A stretch of 64,000 nucleotides of DNA, from contig JAXLSS010000017.1 of assembly GCA_046330395.1 (NCBI GenBank), positions 13,768-77,767 of the forward strand, read 5' to 3'. Within the stretch, counting starts at the first letter, position 1. Every line of letters begins with the position of its first letter. The position numbers were made by a program, and so were the translations under genes. The notes beneath the pieces were generated by a model. The model was not told the DNA's origin. It ran no database searches and saw nothing but the letters and a program-made list of their open reading frames with translations. This DNA is from Ga0077560 sp046330395. GTDB taxonomy: Bacteria; Actinomycetota; Thermoleophilia; Miltoncostaeales; Miltoncostaeaceae. Below, piece by piece: positions 51,536 through 59,654 of this stretch.

Positions 51536-52489
51536 ATGGAGATGATCGCCACGCGGGGGTTGGCCCGCACATTCACCACCAAGACCGGGCCCGTCGAGGC
51601 CGTGCGGGGGGTTGACCTCACCGTCCACGACGGGGAGATCGTCGGGTTCCTCGGGCCCAACGGGGCCGGCAAGACGACCACGCTGCGCATGCTGACCACG
51701 CTCATCGCCCCCACGGCCGGTGAGGCCACGGTGGCCGGGCACGACCTGCGCCGCGACCCCGCCGGGGTGCGTCGGGACATCGGGTACGTGGCCCAGGGCC
51801 AGAGCACCGAGAAGGCGGCCAAGGTGCGCGAGGAGCTGGTGGACCACGCGCGGCTCTACGGCATCCCGGGCGCCGAGGCGCGGCGGCGGGCCGAGGACCT
51901 GATCGAGCGGTTCGACCTGGGGTCGTTCGCCGGACGACTGGTGAAGGAGATCTCTGGGGGTCAGCGCCGCCGGCTGGAGGTGGCGCTGGGGCTGGTGCAC
52001 GCCCCGCCGCTGGTGTTCCTGGACGAGCCCACCACGGGCCTCGACCCGCAGAGCCGCTCCAACCTGTGGGAGCACATCCGCGGACTGCGGTCCCAGCACG
52101 GCACCACGGTGTTCATCACCACCCACTACCTGGACGAGGCGGACGCCCTGTGCGACCGCGTGCTGATCATCGACGGCGGCAGCATCATCGCTGAGGGCAC
52201 GCCCGACGAGCTGAAACGGCGCATCGGCGGCGACCTGGTGACCCTGGGCGTGGAGGGCGACGCCGCCGCCGCGCGGGACGCCGTGGCCGCGGAGGTGCCC
52301 GAGGCCACCGTGGAGGTGCTGGACGACACGGTGCGGGCCACCGTGGCCCACGGCGATCAGCGCCTGCCGGGGATGCTGCGCGCCCTGGACGCCGCGGGAC
52401 TGGTGGTGTCGTCGGTGGGCCTGGCGCGGCCCAGCCTGGACGACGTGTTCCTGCAGCTCACCGGCCGCTCACTGCGCGACGACGACTGA
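51536..52489 (+). CDS. ABC exporter ATP-binding protein (DrrA-like)
   Basis: A 317-residue ATPase of the drug-resistance DrrA family. Walker A GPNGAGKTTTLRM, Q-loop YVAQGQSTEKAAKVREELVD, signature EISGGQRRRLEVALGLV, Walker B LVFLDEPTTGLDPQSRSNLW and switch ITTHYLDEADALCDRV are canonical. The C-terminal domain of about 85 residues ends RPSLDDVFLQLTGRSLRDDD, the typical DrrA tail. Start ATG 51536, or ATG 51542. It pairs with the downstream permease to export a hydrophobic or drug-like compound. Confidence 0.95.
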   Translation: MEMIATRGLARTFTTKTGPVEAVRGVDLTVHDGEIVGFLGPNGAGKTTTLRMLTTLIAPTAGEATVAGHDLRRDPAGVRRDIGYVAQGQSTEKAAKVREELVDHARLYGIPGAEARRRAEDLIERFDLGSFAGRLVKEISGGQRRRLEVALGLVHAPPLVFLDEPTTGLDPQSRSNLWEHIRGLRSQHGTTVFITTHYLDEADALCDRVLIIDGGSIIAEGTPDELKRRIGGDLVTLGVEGDAAAARDAVAAEVPEATVEVLDDTVRATVAHGDQRLPGMLRALDAAGLVVSSVGLARPSLDDVFLQLTGRSLRDDD

Positions 52490-52495
52490 GGTGCC

Positions 52496-53257
52496 ATGAA
52501 GCTCATCCGCGACATCCTTTTGGTGTACCGCCGTCAGATGCGGTTCTCGCTGCGCATGCCGCAGTGGCTGTTCTTCGCGCTGGTGCAGCCGGTGATGTAC
52601 CTGGCGCTGTTCGGCCCCCTGCTGAAACCGCTCACCGGTACGCCGGGGTTCCCGGCGTCCGACCCGTGGCGGTTCTTCGTGCCCGGGCTGATCGTGCAGC
52701 TGGGCATCTTCGGGGTGCTGTACGCCGGGTTCGGCCTGGTGGACCAGATCCGCTTCGGGGTGATCGACCGCATGCGGGTGTCGCCCGTGGCGCGGTCGGC
52801 CATCCTGCTGGGGCAGGTGCTGCGCGACGTCACGGTGATGGCCGGCCAGACCATCATCCTCACCGTGGCCGCCATCCCGTTCGGGCTGCACCTCACCTGG
52901 CAGGCCGTGGTGGTGGGCCTGGTGATGGTGTCGCTGCTGGCCACGGGCTTCGCGTCGCTGTCGTATGGCGTGGCGATGCTGATGAAGGACGAGGAGCCGC
53001 TGATCGGCCTGCTCAACCTGGTGGGGCCGCCCCTGCTGCTGCTGTCGGGGATCCTGCTGCCCATGTCGTTCGGGCCGTCGTGGCTGCGGACGCTGGCGCG
53101 CATCAACCCGGTGAGCCACGTGGTGGACGGGCTGCGCGCCGCGTTCCGCGGGCACCTGGTGCACGCCGACGTGGGCTGGGGACTGCTGGCCGCGGCGCTC
53201 ACCGCGATAGCGGCGGTGGCGTTCGCCACGCGGGCGTTCCAGCGGGAGAACGCCTGA
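52496..53257 (+). CDS. ABC-2 type exporter permease (DrrB-like)
   Basis: A 253-residue membrane protein with six helices, for example LFFALVQPVMYLALFGPLLK, GLIVQLGIFGVLYAGFGLV, VMAGQTIILTVAAIPFGLHL and LLNLVGPPLLLLSGILLPMS. The ABC-2 signature region (SPVARSAILLGQVLRDV and LRTLARINPVSHVVDGLRAA) is present. It is the membrane partner of the DrrA-like ATPase, 6 nt downstream of it. Confidence 0.95.
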   Translation: MKLIRDILLVYRRQMRFSLRMPQWLFFALVQPVMYLALFGPLLKPLTGTPGFPASDPWRFFVPGLIVQLGIFGVLYAGFGLVDQIRFGVIDRMRVSPVARSAILLGQVLRDVTVMAGQTIILTVAAIPFGLHLTWQAVVVGLVMVSLLATGFASLSYGVAMLMKDEEPLIGLLNLVGPPLLLLSGILLPMSFGPSWLRTLARINPVSHVVDGLRAAFRGHLVHADVGWGLLAAALTAIAAVAFATRAFQRENA

Positions 53258-53276
53258 TGCGCCACGGGGAGGCGTA

Positions 53277-53876
53277 GTGCACGGGCTGCTGGTGGCTTCA
53301 TCACGGGAGCTCACCGAGCTGACGGTGCTGGGGCTGCTGGCCGAGCGGCCCCGGCACCCCTACGACATGCAGCGCGAGCTGCGGCTGCGCGGCAACACGG
53401 CATACGTGCGCGGCCTGCCGCGCAGCCTGTACGGCGCGGTGGACACGCTGCGCGAGCAGGGACTGGTGGTGGCCGAGGGCACCTCCCGGGAGGGTGCCCG
53501 GCCCGAGCGCACCATCTATGCCGCCACCGACGCCGGGAGGGAGGAGTTCCGACGCCGGCTGCTGCACCTGCTGGCCACGCCCAGCGACCGCGGCACGTTC
53601 TTCGCCGCCCTCAGCCTGATCGCCGGCCTGGACCGCGACGACGCCGTCCACGCGCTGCGGGCACGACGCGAGGAGCTGGCCGTCGTGCGCGAGCGCGGCG
53701 TGCGACAGCTGGAGATGGCGCTGCAGACGGTGCCGCGCCTGGTGCTGGTGGAGGGCGAGTACCTGCTGGACCAGATCACCGCCGAGGACCGCTGGGTGGC
53801 CGCCCTCATCGAGGACGCCCAGTCGGGTGAGCTGTCGTGGGATCTGCCCTGGGGACCGGGGGCCGTGGCGGACTGA
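53277..53876 (+). CDS. PadR family transcriptional regulator
   Basis: A 199-residue regulator. The winged helix (about 8-85) includes ELTVLGLLAERPRHPYDMQR, LPRSLYGAVDTLREQGLVVA and TIYAATDAGREEFRRRL. The C-terminal Vir-type helical domain (about 95-185) is the PadR dimerisation region. GTG 53277 follows a GGGGAGG site. As third gene of the exporter operon it probably represses it through the palindrome at 51506-51521; this assignment is inference. It is convergent with the sulfurtransferase. Confidence 0.9.
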   Translation: MHGLLVASSRELTELTVLGLLAERPRHPYDMQRELRLRGNTAYVRGLPRSLYGAVDTLREQGLVVAEGTSREGARPERTIYAATDAGREEFRRRLLHLLATPSDRGTFFAALSLIAGLDRDDAVHALRARREELAVVRERGVRQLEMALQTVPRLVLVEGEYLLDQITAEDRWVAALIEDAQSGELSWDLPWGPGAVAD

Positions 53877-53888
53877 GTCCCGGCGCGG

Positions 53889-54749
53889 TCAGGGGCGCTC
53901 GCCGGTGCCGATGGGCCGGTCCGGGTCGGTGATCCACGCGCTCCACGACCCCGGGTACAACCGCGGCATGGTGCCGGTGGCGTGGACCACCGCGAGCGCC
54001 AGCAGCGCCGCCGTCACACCCGACCCGCAGTAGGCCACCATGTGCGCGGGGTCACCGCAGGCGGCCAGCGCGCGCGCAGTTCCCGGCGCGCGCATGGTGC
54101 CGTCGTCGCGCAGCAGCAGCGTGTGCGGCAGCGAGAGGGCGCCCGGGATGTGGCCGGCCACCGGGTCGATGGGTTCCAGCCGGCCCGCGTACCGCTCGCC
54201 CGCACGGGCGTCCACCAGGCACCCCGTCCCGGTGGCCACCGCCTCCCGCACCGACGCGGTGTCGGCCACCAGCTCGGGGCGCGGCCGTGCGGTGAACGTC
54301 GCCGGCGCACGCGTCGGCGTGGGATCGGCGCTGAACGGCCCTCCCGCCGCCCGCCAGGCCGCGAGCCCGCCGTCCAGCACCGTGACCCGCGAGTGCCCGA
54401 GCCACCGCAGCAGCCACCACAGCCGCGCCGCGGCCATGGCGCCCCCGGCGTCGTCGTGGCACACCACCGTGTGCCCGTCCCCGATGCCGGCCCGTGACAG
54501 CGCGTCCGCCAGCACGCCGGGATCCGGCAGCGGATGGCGGCCGGTGCCGGGGCCGACCGGCCCCGACAGGTCGCGTTCCAGGTCCAGGTGCACCGCCCCC
54601 GGGATGTGCCCGGCGGCAAATGCCGCGTGCCCGGCGGCGGGGTCGCCCAGCGTGAAGCGGCAGTCCACGAACACCCAGCCGGGATCGTCCAGGTGCTCGC
54701 GCGCCCGTGCGGCCTGGATGAGCGGGGGGACGGCGGTCACGGCGCACAT
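53889..54749 (-). CDS. 3-Mercaptopyruvate-type sulfurtransferase
   Basis: A 286-residue, two-domain rhodanese-fold enzyme. The N-terminal domain is FVDCRFTLGDPAAGHAAFAA, GHIPGAVHLDLERDLSGPVG and VVCHDDAGGAMAAARLWWLL, with Asp instead of catalytic Cys. The C-terminal domain is LVDARAGERYAGRLEPIDPV, GHIPGALSLPH and MVAYCGSGVTAALLALAVVH with the active Cys in CGSGVT, the 3-mercaptopyruvate sulfurtransferase type rather than CRKGVT of thiosulfate enzymes. Start ATG 54749. It is divergent from the GGDEF-EAL gene. Confidence 0.9.
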   Translation of the reverse strand: MCAVTAVPPLIQAARAREHLDDPGWVFVDCRFTLGDPAAGHAAFAAGHIPGAVHLDLERDLSGPVGPGTGRHPLPDPGVLADALSRAGIGDGHTVVCHDDAGGAMAAARLWWLLRWLGHSRVTVLDGGLAAWRAAGGPFSADPTPTRAPATFTARPRPELVADTASVREAVATGTGCLVDARAGERYAGRLEPIDPVAGHIPGALSLPHTLLLRDDGTMRAPGTARALAACGDPAHMVAYCGSGVTAALLALAVVHATGTMPRLYPGSWSAWITDPDRPIGTGERP

Positions 54750-54818
54750 GCTGCCACCCGCGCACGACACCGTGGCCGCGAAGGTAAGACGCGGCCGCCG
54801 GGGGTCGATATCTCAGAC

Positions 54819-56780
54819 ATGGCGTTCCTGGCAGACGTTCGAGCCGTGCGTGGCATCCGCTGGTTGTGGATCGGCATGGCGGTGACGCTGGCCGTGCTGG
54901 GGGGCGCCGGTTTCGGCATCAACAGCATGCGCGACCGGGCGTCCCGCACCGACACCGCCATCGATGCGCTGGCCCACCTGCAGACCTCCCTGCAGTTGCT
55001 GAACGGCCTGGAGTGGCAGGCCGTGGTCCAGCAGGGGCCCACCCGCTCGATGGACGCGCAGATCAACGAGGCGGATGGATCCCTCGACCAGGACATCCTG
55101 GACATGCGGGCGGCCCTCGGCCCCGAGGAGGCCGGGATGCTCGGGGCCCGGGTGCATGAGTACGTCGCCGCGATCCAGGACGAGGTGGACCTGCTGCGCC
55201 AGGGACACGAGGCGGCGGCGCTGACCATGGACACCGAGACGGTCGATCCCGGGTTCAAGCGCCTGCAGGACATCATGAACGCGCAGCACGAGGCGCTGCA
55301 CCGTGCGCAGCACGACGCGGACTTCCGCGAGCGGACCACGATCTGGACGCTGCTGGGCACCGCCGCCCTCATGCTGGCCGTGCTGCTGTGGGTGATCGGC
55401 CGTGCCCACATCCGGGCCTCGGTGATGCGGCAGGAGGGCCTGATGCTGCAGGAACTGGCCGTCACCCGCGAGCACGACGCCCTGCACGACGACCTCACCG
55501 CCCTGCCCAACCGGCGCCGGTTCAACGCGGTCACGGCCGACACGCTGGAGGAGTCGGCGCAAACCGGCGTGCCGGTGGCCGTCCTGCTGCTGGACATCGA
55601 CGGCTTCAAGGGCGTCAACGACGCCCTGGGCCACGACGCCGGCGATGACCTGCTGGGCCAGGTGGCCGAGCGGCTGGTGGCGCTCAGCCCGGAGGCCGAA
55701 TGCGTGGCCCGGCTGGGCGGCGACGAGTTCGCGGTGCTGCTGCCGGGTGCCACGGCGGAGCGGGCCCAGGAGGTGGGCGTGGGCCTGAGGGAGGCGCTGT
55801 CCGGCGAGTTCGTCTACGAGACCCTGCCCATCCACCTCGAGGTGAGCGTGGGCGTGGCCGCCCATCCGCGCCACGGGGCCGACCGGGCGACCCTGATGCG
55901 GCATGCCGACGTGGCCATGTACACGGCCAAGGCCGCCCGCACCGGCGTGGAGATCTATGACCCGTCGCGCGACCGGTACTCCAAGGACGACCTGGAGCGC
56001 ACCGCCGAGCTGCGGCAGGCGCTCGAGTCAGGGGAGCTGGTGGTGCACTACCAGCCGCAGTACCTCATCACCACGGGCGCCGTCCGGGGCGTGGAGGCCC
56101 TGGTGCGCTGGCAGCACCCCCGCCTGGGGCTGCTGCCCCCGGGGCAGTTCCTGCCGCTGGCCGAGGGCACCGGCCTGATGCACGGCATCACCGCCTACGT
56201 GCTGACGCGCTCCATCAACGACTGCGCCCGCTGGAACCAGCACGGTGCCAACCTGAGCGTCGCGGTGAACCTGGCGCCCGAATCCCTGTTCCACCGGGAC
56301 CTCGCCCCCACCGTGGAACGGCTGCTCCACGACGCCGGCCTGGACCCCTCCCGCCTGGAGCTGGAGATCACCGAGGCGGTCGTGCTGACCGACCCCACGC
56401 GGGTGCTGCCGGCCCTGCACGCCCTGCGCAAGCTGGGCGTGACCCTCTCGCTGGACGACTTCGGCACCGGCCACTCCTCCATCGGCCGCCTCCGCCAGCT
56501 GCCCCTGGACGTCCTCAAGATCGACCGCTCCTTCGTGGCCGCCATGGATTCCCGTCCCGAGGACGCGGCCATCGTGCACGCCGCCATCCAGCTGGCGCAC
56601 GCCGTGGGGCTGGACATCGTGGCCGAGGGCGTGGAGACCACCGCGGTGTGGGACATCCTGCACGAGCTCAAATGCGACCTCGCCCAGGGATTCCTGATGA
56701 GCCCGGCCGTGCCCGCCGACGAGATCCCCCGGATCACCAACCACGCCATCTGGGGCGGACCGCCCGTCGAGGGCGCGTAA
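54819..56780 (+). CDS. Membrane GGDEF-EAL protein
   Basis: A 653-residue protein. Two membrane helices (about 14-34, GIRWLWIGMAVTLAVLGGAG, and 175-198) flank an about 140-residue helical sensor with MCP-like heptads. The GGDEF domain is intact (LPNRRRFNAVTADTL, LDIDGFKGVNDALGHDAGDD, GGDEF) and lacks a visible RxxD inhibitory site. The EAL domain has EALVRWQHPRLGLL, LELEITEAVVLTD, SLDDFGTGHSSIGRLRQLPL and DIVAEGVETTAVWDIL, all needed for phosphodiesterase activity. It may make or break cyclic di-GMP. It ends beside palindromic repeat array 2. Confidence 0.93.
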   Translation: MAFLADVRAVRGIRWLWIGMAVTLAVLGGAGFGINSMRDRASRTDTAIDALAHLQTSLQLLNGLEWQAVVQQGPTRSMDAQINEADGSLDQDILDMRAALGPEEAGMLGARVHEYVAAIQDEVDLLRQGHEAAALTMDTETVDPGFKRLQDIMNAQHEALHRAQHDADFRERTTIWTLLGTAALMLAVLLWVIGRAHIRASVMRQEGLMLQELAVTREHDALHDDLTALPNRRRFNAVTADTLEESAQTGVPVAVLLLDIDGFKGVNDALGHDAGDDLLGQVAERLVALSPEAECVARLGGDEFAVLLPGATAERAQEVGVGLREALSGEFVYETLPIHLEVSVGVAAHPRHGADRATLMRHADVAMYTAKAARTGVEIYDPSRDRYSKDDLERTAELRQALESGELVVHYQPQYLITTGAVRGVEALVRWQHPRLGLLPPGQFLPLAEGTGLMHGITAYVLTRSINDCARWNQHGANLSVAVNLAPESLFHRDLAPTVERLLHDAGLDPSRLELEITEAVVLTDPTRVLPALHALRKLGVTLSLDDFGTGHSSIGRLRQLPLDVLKIDRSFVAAMDSRPEDAAIVHAAIQLAHAVGLDIVAEGVETTAVWDILHELKCDLAQGFLMSPAVPADEIPRITNHAIWGGPPVEGA

Positions 56781-56800
56781 GGGCGCAGGCGCCACGGCAG

Positions 56801-57015
56801 AAAAGGCGCCCCGTGCATTGCATGGGCGCATTGAGTCCCGGCGCATGCGCCCGTCGCGCGGGAGGGCGCCGGGCCACAACAAGAAGGGCGCCCCGTGCAT
56901 CGCATGGGCGCATTGAGACCCGGCGCATGCGCCCGTTGCCTTAAAAGCCACGGCCAGAGAAGCGCCCCTCTGCAGTGCACGGGTGCATGTGAACCCCGGC
57001 GCACGCGCCCGCTCC
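56801..57015 (+). repeat. Palindromic repeat array 2 (three units)
   Basis: Units begin near 56805, 56887 and 56961, spacing about 82 and 75 bp. Each has a GCGCCC...GGGCGC foldback around CGTGCATnGCAT, then ATTGAGAC and a near-perfect GGCGCATGCGCC palindrome. A GAGGGCGCCG..CAACAAGAAGG spacer resembles that of array 1 at 28109-28340. The third unit is the most diverged. The array lies between the GGDEF-EAL gene and tRNA-Cys. It is REP/BIME-like; no transposase is nearby. Confidence 0.8.
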
Positions 57016-57064
57016 TGGCCTCCCCCGGCCAGGCGCCGGGGTTTGGTACGGTGGTCACTCCCAC

Positions 57065-57137
57065 GGCGACGTGGCGAAGTGGCTAACGCAGCGGTCTGCA
57101 AAACCGCCATTCGCCGGTTCAAATCCGGCCGTCGCCT
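57065..57137 (+). tRNA. tRNA-Cys (GCA)
   Basis: A 73-nt cloverleaf: acceptor GGCGACG pairs CGTCGCC, D arm GGCGAAGTGGCTAACGC, anticodon stem CGGT/ACCG with loop CTGCAAA (anticodon GCA), T arm GCCGG-TTCAAAT-CCGGC, discriminator T as expected for tRNA-Cys. No encoded CCA. Confidence 0.95.
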
Positions 57138-57171
57138 CTCCTCCCCGCCCGCGGGTGCGCCGGGTGGGCGC

Positions 57172-58707
57172 TCAGCGGACGACCCGGAACGGCAGCGTCA
57201 CGGTGCGGCCGGTCTGACCACCCGCACGGGGCGTGAGCGTGAGCCGGTAGCGGCCGGGCGCCAGCCCGCGACCGCGCAGGCGGCCGTTGAAGGGCACGGT
57301 GACGCCACCGGGCGCATCGGCGTGGGTGAACGCGCCCACCGTCAGCGGGCGGCTGCACCCTCTCCGGTGCCGGCCGGGCGGCCCCGCCACGCAGCGGCCA
57401 CCCCTCCTGTGGCCGCTCGTGACCCGCACCACGGTGAGGGTGGTCACCGCGGTCACGGACTGGAGGTAGGTCACCGTGGTCCCCACGGGCACGCGGCGCG
57501 CCCGGGTGGACGTCGCCCTCGTGCCCGCCGCCCGGAACATGCGGTGCGACAGATGGGCCGATGAGATCACCGGTGGTGAGGACGATGCCGGGGGCTGCGT
57601 GGCCGGCGCCAGGACGTGCAGCGTGAGGCCCGCGGACCCCTGGCAGCCGTCCGCGTCCGTCGCGGTGAGGGTCACCGGGAACGACCCGGCCCGTGTCGGG
57701 GTACCGCTGAGCTCACCGCCGGACGTCAGCGAGACGCCGTCGGGCAGGCCACCGGTGGCGCTGAAGGCGTACGGCGCCCGGCCGCCGGTGGCCGCCAGCG
57801 AGTTCGAGTACGCGGTGCCCACGGCGCCCTCCAGCGTGCCGGCCGCCGAGACGGAGATGGCCGTGGGGCACGTCGCGCCGCTGAGCGAAAAGGTGCCGTT
57901 GAACGCGGGGGGCGTGACGCCGCCGACGATGTCGGTGCCCACCCGGAGCCAATCCGGAACGAGGTTCGTGTTCCGGATCCACGGCTGCAGATCGGGGGCG
58001 AACGCGATTCCGGGCGACACGATGGGACGCGGCGCCGACAGCCAGGCGAAGTTCCCAGCCGACAGCTGCACCTGGGGGACGAAGAAGTAGTGGTCCGCCG
58101 GGAGGCTGAGCGGCGTGACCAGCGTCACGTTGAACTGCACCTCCTCGCCGTTCAGCGCCCCCTCGCCGCCGGTGGTCTGATTCGGCCTGGGGTTGATGCC
58201 GGCCAGCACGGAGTTGTTCGTGGTGAACGACGCGGTCACCAGGGACGCCGTGAACGACAGGCCGCCGGTGGCCGAGTCGCGGGTCGCAAGCACGACGTCC
58301 GACGGTGAGTTCACCCGCGTCGGCACCAGTGACGTGCCGAAGGTGGGCGAACCGGAGGTCCGGGTGGCGTCCGAGTCGGACGGGAACACCCGGTAGATCT
58401 CCACCACCACCCGCTGCACCGTCGACAGGCTGGCGGCGGCGGGGAGCAGCCCGGTGAAACTCGCACCGGTGATGCTCGTCTGGGTTCCCAGAACGAAGTC
58501 ATCGCCGGTTTCGACCTCCACGCCGCCTGAGAGCGGCCGCGAGCCCAGCGCCATCTTCCCGTCGGAGTTGCCCGTGGAGAACAGGAACGGCGCCGCGGCA
58601 GCCGGCGACCCGGCCACCAGCGCCGCCGTCCCCGCGGCCACCACCACGCCCCGCACCCCGCGCCACCTCGCCCCCACGCGAACCCCCATCCCCGATCGGT
58701 GCGCCAT
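57172..58707 (-). CDS. Secreted Ig-like (He_PIG) domain protein
   Basis: About 511 residues from ATG 58707; ATG 58689 is an alternative. It has a signal peptide (GVRGVVVAAGTAALVAGSPA). An about 230-residue beta-rich domain follows, with SSF-type phrases such as TQTSITGASFTGLLPAAASL and the VEIYRVFPSDSDAT segment. Next comes a putative Ig (He_PIG) repeat: PTAISVSAAGTLEGAVGTAY, GLPDGVSLTSGGELSGTPTR and FPVTLTATDADGCQGSAGLT. The C-terminal part is Arg-rich and probably beta-sandwich (GRYRLTLTPRAGGQTGRTVT). It is a likely surface or extracellular protein. The gene ends 35 nt after tRNA-Cys on the other strand. Confidence 0.65.
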   Translation of the reverse strand: MAHRSGMGVRVGARWRGVRGVVVAAGTAALVAGSPAAAAPFLFSTGNSDGKMALGSRPLSGGVEVETGDDFVLGTQTSITGASFTGLLPAAASLSTVQRVVVEIYRVFPSDSDATRTSGSPTFGTSLVPTRVNSPSDVVLATRDSATGGLSFTASLVTASFTTNNSVLAGINPRPNQTTGGEGALNGEEVQFNVTLVTPLSLPADHYFFVPQVQLSAGNFAWLSAPRPIVSPGIAFAPDLQPWIRNTNLVPDWLRVGTDIVGGVTPPAFNGTFSLSGATCPTAISVSAAGTLEGAVGTAYSNSLAATGGRAPYAFSATGGLPDGVSLTSGGELSGTPTRAGSFPVTLTATDADGCQGSAGLTLHVLAPATQPPASSSPPVISSAHLSHRMFRAAGTRATSTRARRVPVGTTVTYLQSVTAVTTLTVVRVTSGHRRGGRCVAGPPGRHRRGCSRPLTVGAFTHADAPGGVTVPFNGRLRGRGLAPGRYRLTLTPRAGGQTGRTVTLPFRVVR

Positions 58708-58782
58708 AGGCACCGGCGACGCTAGAACCGGCACGTCGCGCGGGTCAAGCGCGGATCCGTGTTGCCCTCACCCGTGGTGATT

Positions 58783-58826
58783 GCGTCAAACGCAACGACT
58801 CCTTGCATCGCATGCGTCTGGCGCAC
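58783..58826 (+). promoter_or_regulatory. 44-bp box A, shared with the LysR/MFS promoter
   Basis: This 44-bp segment aligns without gaps to 60568-60611 at 32 of 44 positions. Shared blocks are GCGTCnnACGCAACGA, TGCA and TGCGTCTnnCGCAC; ACGCA and TGCGT form a dyad. It lies 73 nt upstream of the DUF4386 gene, and a GCCTAC/GCCTAG-like box follows both copies. It is likely a binding site for the adjacent LysR. Confidence 0.6.
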
Positions 58827-58898
58827 GAACCGCGACCCGGCCTACGCTCGCGGCGGTCCCGCAGGGGGCCCTCACCGCAAATCGGGATGGAGGTAGTC

Positions 58899-59615
58899 AT
58901 GAGCACTGAGATCCACACCACGCGACGGCTCACCCTCGCCTGCGGGGTGCTCTTCCTGATCACGTTCGTCACGTCGATCTCCGCGCTGGCCCTCTTCCAG
59001 CCGGTCTTGGATGACCCCGCGGGCTACATCGCGGGCCCCGGGGCGGACGGGCGCGTGCTCCTCGGGGTCGTCTTCGAGCTCGTCCTGATCCTCGCCAACG
59101 TCGGCAGCGCCGTCGTGCTGGTGCCGCTGTTCCACCGCGGCTCCGACCACATGCTGTCGATCGGGTTCGTCACGGCACGGATCGTGGAGAGCACGTTCAT
59201 CGCCGCCGGGGTCCTGGGCGTGCTCGGCATCGTGTCGCTGCGGCACGACGACCCATCGGCCGCTTCGCTGGCGGTGTCGCTCGCCGCCATGAAGGACTGG
59301 ACGTTCCTGCTTGGTCCCGGGCTGGTCTGCGGGCTGGGGAACGGCGTGATCCTGGGCGCCCTCATGTTCCGTTCGGGCCTGGTGCCCAAGCGGATGACGA
59401 TGCTCGGCCTGGTCGGTGGCCCGCTGCTCACCGCCGTGGGCGTCGCCGTGGTGTTGGGCGCCTTCCCCGCGGGCGGCGCCGTCCAGGCGATCGCGACCGT
59501 CCCGGAGTTCCTCTGGGAGCTGTCCCTGGGCCTGTACCTGACCGCCACCGGACTGCGCGGCAGCAGCGGCATCGGTGCCGCGGCACGCATCGCCGGCCCC
59601 CAGCCGGTCGCCTGA
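58899..59615 (+). CDS. DUF4386 family membrane protein
   Basis: A 238-residue membrane protein with about six helices, for example LACGVLFLITFVTSISALAL, VVFELVLILANVGSAVVLVP, FVTARIVESTFIAAGVLGVL and MTMLGLVGGPLLTAVGVAVV. The pattern, including FHRGSDHMLSIGFVTARIVE and PEFLWELSLGLYL, fits DUF4386. ATG 58899 has a GGAGGT site 4 nt upstream. The promoter has the 44-bp box also found before the MFS gene, so the LysR between them probably regulates both. Function unknown. Confidence 0.85.
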   Translation: MSTEIHTTRRLTLACGVLFLITFVTSISALALFQPVLDDPAGYIAGPGADGRVLLGVVFELVLILANVGSAVVLVPLFHRGSDHMLSIGFVTARIVESTFIAAGVLGVLGIVSLRHDDPSAASLAVSLAAMKDWTFLLGPGLVCGLGNGVILGALMFRSGLVPKRMTMLGLVGGPLLTAVGVAVVLGAFPAGGAVQAIATVPEFLWELSLGLYLTATGLRGSSGIGAAARIAGPQPVA

Positions 59616-59654
59616 CCGGCGCGCGCCTCGGGCCCCCCGCGGCCCGAGGCGCCG

